This document shows, in pieces, positions 36,057 through 38,941 of a stretch of 38,941 nucleotides of DNA. The translations under genes and the position numbers were made by a program. Position 1 is the stretch's first letter, and each line of letters opens with the position of its first letter. The notes below the pieces were generated by a model, which searched no databases, was not told where the DNA came from, and saw only the letters and a list, made by a program, of their open reading frames with translations. The DNA is from an uncultured Mycolicibacterium sp. (lineage in GTDB: Bacteria; Actinomycetota; Actinomycetes; Mycobacteriales; Mycobacteriaceae): NCBI GenBank assembly GCA_945957405.1, contig CAMFLL010000023.1, positions 1 through 38,941 of the forward strand, in the 5' to 3' direction.

Positions 36057-37556
36057 ATGTCGACGCTCGGTGACCTCCTAGCCGAGCACACCGTTCTGCC
36101 TGGCGCTGCCGTTGACCACCTGCATGCCGTGGTGGGCGAGTGGCAGCTGCTGGCCGACCTGTCGTTCGCCGACTACCTGATGTGGGTGCGCCGCGATGAC
36201 GAGGTGCTGGTGTGCGTGGCGCAGTGCCGGCCCAATACGGCCCCCACAGTCCTGCTGAGCGACGCCGTGGGCACCACGGCTGTGCCCGCCGATCTGCCGC
36301 TGGTCGCCGCGGCGTTCCGGTCTGGTGCCATCGGCCGTGAAGAGGATCCCAGCCCGGGGCTGTCGATCAGGCGTACCGGCCTCAACGTCGAAGCGGTGCC
36401 GGTTCGGCATGCCGACGAGGTGGTCGCGGTACTGACCCATCAGACGGCGCTGGCGGCAATGCGCAAGTCCAGCCCCCTGGAGAAGGCGTACCTGGACTGT
36501 GCGGGCGACCTGGTGCGCATGCTGTCCGAAGGCACATTTCCCAATGTCGGTGATCTGGGTATCTCACGGTCCAGCCCACGGGTCGGCGACGGTTTCATCC
36601 GGCTGGATGTCAATGGTGACGTGATGTTCGCCAGTCCCAATGCGCTCTCCGCGTATCACCGGATGGGCCTGACATCAGAGCTCGAGTCGCACAATCTGGT
36701 GGCCGTCACCCGGCCGTTGATCTCCGATCCGTTCGAAGCCCAGGAACTGGCCGAGCACATCCGCGTCTCGCTGGCCGGCGGGGCAAGTATGCGCACCGAA
36801 GTCGACGCGGGCGGCGCCGCGGTGCTGCTGCGCACGATTCCGCTGGTGGTCCGCGGCACCGCCGTGGGTGCGGCGGTGTTGATCCGCGATGTCACCGAGG
36901 TCAAGCGCCGGGATCGTGCGCTGCTCAGCAAGGACGCCACGATCCGCGAGATCCATCACCGGGTGAAGAACAACCTGCAGACAGTGGCTGCGCTGCTGCG
37001 GCTGCAGGCCCGTCGCACCAACAATGCCGAGAGCCGCGAGGCGTTGATGGAATCGGTCCGTCGGGTGAGCTCGATCGCGCTGGTGCACGATGCGCTGTCG
37101 ATGTCGGTGGACGAAGAAGTGAACCTCGACGAGGTGATCGACCGGATTTTGCCGATCATGAACGATGTCGGGTCGGTGGACGCGCCCATCAAGATCAGCC
37201 GCAGCGGCGCGCTGGGTGTTCTCGACGCCGACCGCGCCACGGCCCTGGTCATGGTGGTCACCGAGTTGGTGCAAAACGCCTTGGAGCACGCCTTCGACAC
37301 CGGAGCCAAGCGTGGGTGCATCACGATCCGGGCCGAGCGCTCCGCACGGTGGCTCGACGTGGTTGTCCACGACGACGGGCGCGGCCTGCCCGAGGGTTTC
37401 AGCTTGGAGAAGTCCGACAGCCTGGGGCTGCAGATCGTCCGGACGCTGGTGTCCGCCGAACTCGACGGCTCGCTGGGCATGCACGGCGGCCGAGACGGCG
37501 GCACCGACGTGGTGCTGCGGGTTCCCATCGGCAGGCGGGTGCGTGCCGCTCAGTAG
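36057..37556 (+). CDS. pdtaS: cytosolic sensor histidine kinase PdtaS
   Basis: 499-aa soluble histidine kinase of the HisKA_2/HWE-like type, with no transmembrane segment. An N-terminal GAF-like domain (about 10-135) and a PAS domain (about 180-285) precede the phospho-acceptor helix IHHRVKNNLQ (H300, H301) and an ATPase domain (ELVQNALEHAFD, DDGRGLP, SLGLQIV). Its cognate response regulator PdtaR, an RNA-binding antiterminator, is encoded elsewhere in M. tuberculosis (Rv1626). It is co-transcribed with the biotin carrier gene, 6 nt apart. Corresponds to Rv3220c. Confidence 0.96.
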   Translation: MSTLGDLLAEHTVLPGAAVDHLHAVVGEWQLLADLSFADYLMWVRRDDEVLVCVAQCRPNTAPTVLLSDAVGTTAVPADLPLVAAAFRSGAIGREEDPSPGLSIRRTGLNVEAVPVRHADEVVAVLTHQTALAAMRKSSPLEKAYLDCAGDLVRMLSEGTFPNVGDLGISRSSPRVGDGFIRLDVNGDVMFASPNALSAYHRMGLTSELESHNLVAVTRPLISDPFEAQELAEHIRVSLAGGASMRTEVDAGGAAVLLRTIPLVVRGTAVGAAVLIRDVTEVKRRDRALLSKDATIREIHHRVKNNLQTVAALLRLQARRTNNAESREALMESVRRVSSIALVHDALSMSVDEEVNLDEVIDRILPIMNDVGSVDAPIKISRSGALGVLDADRATALVMVVTELVQNALEHAFDTGAKRGCITIRAERSARWLDVVVHDDGRGLPEGFSLEKSDSLGLQIVRTLVSAELDGSLGMHGGRDGGTDVVLRVPIGRRVRAAQ

Positions 37557-37575
37557 GAGGCGGCTCGAGAACAAA

Positions 37576-37610
37576 AACAGCGGCCCCGGCATGTTGCCGG
37601 GGCCGCTGTT
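37576..37610. terminator. bidirectional terminator between pdtaS and whiB1
   Basis: A perfect 16-bp stem (37576-37591 with 37595-37610) with a 3-nt loop is followed by CTTGCTTT on the plus strand and preceded by an A-rich run that serves the other direction. It separates two convergent genes. Confidence 0.93.
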
Positions 37611-37629
37611 CTTGCTTTAGCCGTTGGGC

Positions 37630-37884
37630 TCAGACTCCGGTGCGCGTTTTGGTGCGGGCGTTGCGGCGCTTGAGAGCGCGACGCTCGTCCTCGCTCATCC
37701 CGCCCCAGACACCGGCGTCCTGGCCGGACTCCAATGCCCAGGTGAGGCACTCGGTGGTCACCGGGCACCGGTTGCACACGAGCTTCGCGTCAGCGATCTG
37801 GGCGAGCGCGGGCCCGCTGTTCCCCACGGGGAAGAACAGTTCGGGATCCTCGTCGCGACACACCGCCTTATGGCGCCAATCCAT
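37630..37884 (-). CDS. whiB1: iron-sulfur transcription regulator WhiB1
   Basis: 84-aa Wbl protein with a nitric-oxide-sensitive [4Fe-4S] cluster held by C9, C37, C40 and C46. The GVWGG turn and a basic C-terminal DNA-binding tail (RRALKRRNARTKTRTGV) are intact. It binds the SigA region 4 and is essential in mycobacteria. ATG 37884 is preceded by GAGGAG at 8 nt. The 237-bp upstream region contains a CRP-like site. Corresponds to Rv3219. Confidence 0.98.
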   Translation of the reverse strand: MDWRHKAVCRDEDPELFFPVGNSGPALAQIADAKLVCNRCPVTTECLTWALESGQDAGVWGGMSEDERRALKRRNARTKTRTGV

Positions 37885-38024
37885 GGCTATTACTCCTCAC
37901 TTGGCGCGCAGCAATACGCGCCGGTTTTTGTCTTCGGCTGTTAACGCGTGCACTGAAATGTTTCTGCACTGTTGCATCTGATCGTTCCAGAGGCTGAACA
38001 GATGTCAATAGGACTCAGTTAACA

Positions 38025-38040
38025 CGTGGGCAATCTCACT
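38025..38040 (-). promoter_or_regulatory. CRP/Cmr-type binding site upstream of whiB1
   Basis: Read on the whiB1 strand it is AGTGAGATTGCCCACG. It differs at one base from the cAMP-receptor site that I remember upstream of M. tuberculosis whiB1 (AGTGAGATAGCCCACG). It lies about 140-155 bp before the start codon, so cAMP control of whiB1 is likely conserved. Confidence 0.6.
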
Positions 38041-38121
38041 GCTGGGGTCCGTTACCGGATCACTCACTCGTTTGTACTACACTAAATCCACCTGCGCCCT
38101 AAATTACCATCAGCAGTTTTG

Positions 38122-38941
38122 TTATTGCAGGTCAGATGGGGTATTTGACGGGGGTGCAACTACGCCCAAGGCCTCGGGCACTGCCTGGAACGTCATGTTT
38201 TCCCTCAGTCCGATGTATTCACCGTCAATCTGAGTCGCGATGGGCGTGTCGCTCGTCACGGCCACTTGAGGGACGTCATCGTCGCGAACTACGTGCTTGG
38301 CGTCGATCGTGGGCCGCTTCGACACCATCTGCCGCACCAGGCCCAGATTGCGCCAGACGTTCATGCTGGTCGTCGCAAAAACTCCCAGCCCGGTTTCGAA
38401 CCGGCAGTCCGGGTTGGTCCAGATGGGGCGGGCGTTGGCATAGGTCCAGGGGCTGGAGTTCGACACGAACACGAAATGCACGCCGGTGATCGGGTCCCGG
38501 CCGGGAAGTTGCAGTGTGAGTCGGGGCGCGTGGCTGGCGCTGCGCAGCACGGTCGGGACGGCGGCACTGATGTAGCGCATGGCCGTCACCCCCTTGTGCT
38601 TGCGGCGACGCGCCTCGACAGCTGCGACCACTTCGCCGTCCACCCCCATGCCCGCAGTGAAGACCGCCCAGCGTTCACCGCAGTCCATCAGGCCGATCCG
38701 TCGCCATGACCGTGCGGGCCCGTGCTCGCCGAGCAGGTCCACCAGCATGTTGGTGGCGTCGACGGGGTCGGACGGGATGCCCAGCGAGCGGGCAAATACG
38801 TTCGCGGACCCGCCCGGGACCACCGAGACGGCGGGCACGTGGCCCAGCGGCAGGTGGCCCGGCTTGCCCAGCAGACCGTTGACGACCTCGTTGACCGTGC
38901 CGTCGCCGCCGTGCACGATCACGACATCGACGCCGTCAAGA
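38122..38941 (-). CDS. diacylglycerol/lipid kinase-like protein (5' truncated)
   Basis: Partial protein of about 273 residues; the frame is open to the window end, so the true start lies outside. It shows the lipid-kinase catalytic-domain signatures GGDGTVNEVVNGL and VPGGSANVFARSLG, then a C-terminal region with GMGVDGEVVAAVE and DGEYIG. These place it in the DagK/YegS family, which phosphorylates diacylglycerol, sphingosine-like or other lipids with ATP. The exact substrate cannot be told. It lies upstream of whiB1 in the same orientation. Corresponds in position to Rv3218. Confidence 0.9.
   Translation of the reverse strand, partial: LDGVDVVIVHGGDGTVNEVVNGLLGKPGHLPLGHVPAVSVVPGGSANVFARSLGIPSDPVDATNMLVDLLGEHGPARSWRRIGLMDCGERWAVFTAGMGVDGEVVAAVEARRRKHKGVTAMRYISAAVPTVLRSASHAPRLTLQLPGRDPITGVHFVFVSNSSPWTYANARPIWTNPDCRFETGLGVFATTSMNVWRNLGLVRQMVSKRPTIDAKHVVRDDDVPQVAVTSDTPIATQIDGEYIGLRENMTFQAVPEALGVVAPPSNTPSDLQ

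Overview
The window is high-GC actinobacterial DNA from a mycobacterium, most likely a fast grower (Mycolicibacterium type). The evidence is near-identity, as I recall them, to Mycobacterium tuberculosis MtrA, WhiB1, SigH and Tmk. The gene order also follows the M. tuberculosis Rv3253c-to-Rv3218 block: permease, alkB-rubA-rubB-TetR, sahH, tmk-mtrA-mtrB-lpqB, comF, hpf, secA1, the Rv3235 family, a WS/DGAT-type acyltransferase, ppk2, the desA3 electron-transfer pair, rsgA, aroA, the SRAP protein, SDR, ybaK, sigH-rshA, the biotin carrier, pdtaS, whiB1 and a lipid-kinase gene. Rv numbers are from memory and were not searched. The first 44 bases are not genomic: they are an Illumina Nextera read-1 adapter with its i5 index, so the window begins at a raw contig end.

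Layout. 45-3441: end of an amino-acid permease, then an alkane hydroxylase operon (alkB, two rubredoxins, TetR regulator) followed by a decayed duplicate of the TetR gene end. 3547-6551: S-adenosylhomocysteine hydrolase, a terminator, a large intergenic palindrome, and a secreted lipase whose leaderless promoter lies inside a 14-bp operator-like palindrome. 6582-11426: thymidylate kinase and the MtrA-MtrB-LpqB envelope signalling operon. 11490-14874: an accessory four-gene island laid out like esxF-esxE-cpnT-ift of M. tuberculosis, but with a C-terminal toxin domain that is not an obvious TNT NAD-glycohydrolase and with an unfamiliar immunity candidate. 14931-19593: comF, a structured intergenic RNA (candidate raiA motif RNA), hibernation factor hpf, and secA1. 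19602-25677: lipid and phosphate genes, including an acyltransferase with a degenerate active site, polyphosphate kinase 2, and the DesA3 desaturase with its reductase, whose two promoters share an operator. 25732-32770: RsgA, AroA, SRAP DNA-crosslink protein, a large methyltransferase, an aldehyde dehydrogenase and a DUF2071 protein. 32778-38941: SDR, YbaK, the SigH-RshA thiol-stress pair, the very small ribosomal protein bL37, a biotin/lipoyl carrier, PdtaS, WhiB1 and the start-truncated lipid-kinase gene.

The most notable item is the CpnT-like type VII secretion toxin island between lpqB and comF. Next come the comF-hpf structured RNA, the shared desA3/reductase operator, the upstream in-frame start of sigH, and the degenerate acyltransferase. 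Several genes (lipase, tmk, esxF-like, ppk2, ybaK) show a TANNNT -10 box exactly 6 nt before the start codon, the mark of leaderless transcripts in mycobacteria.
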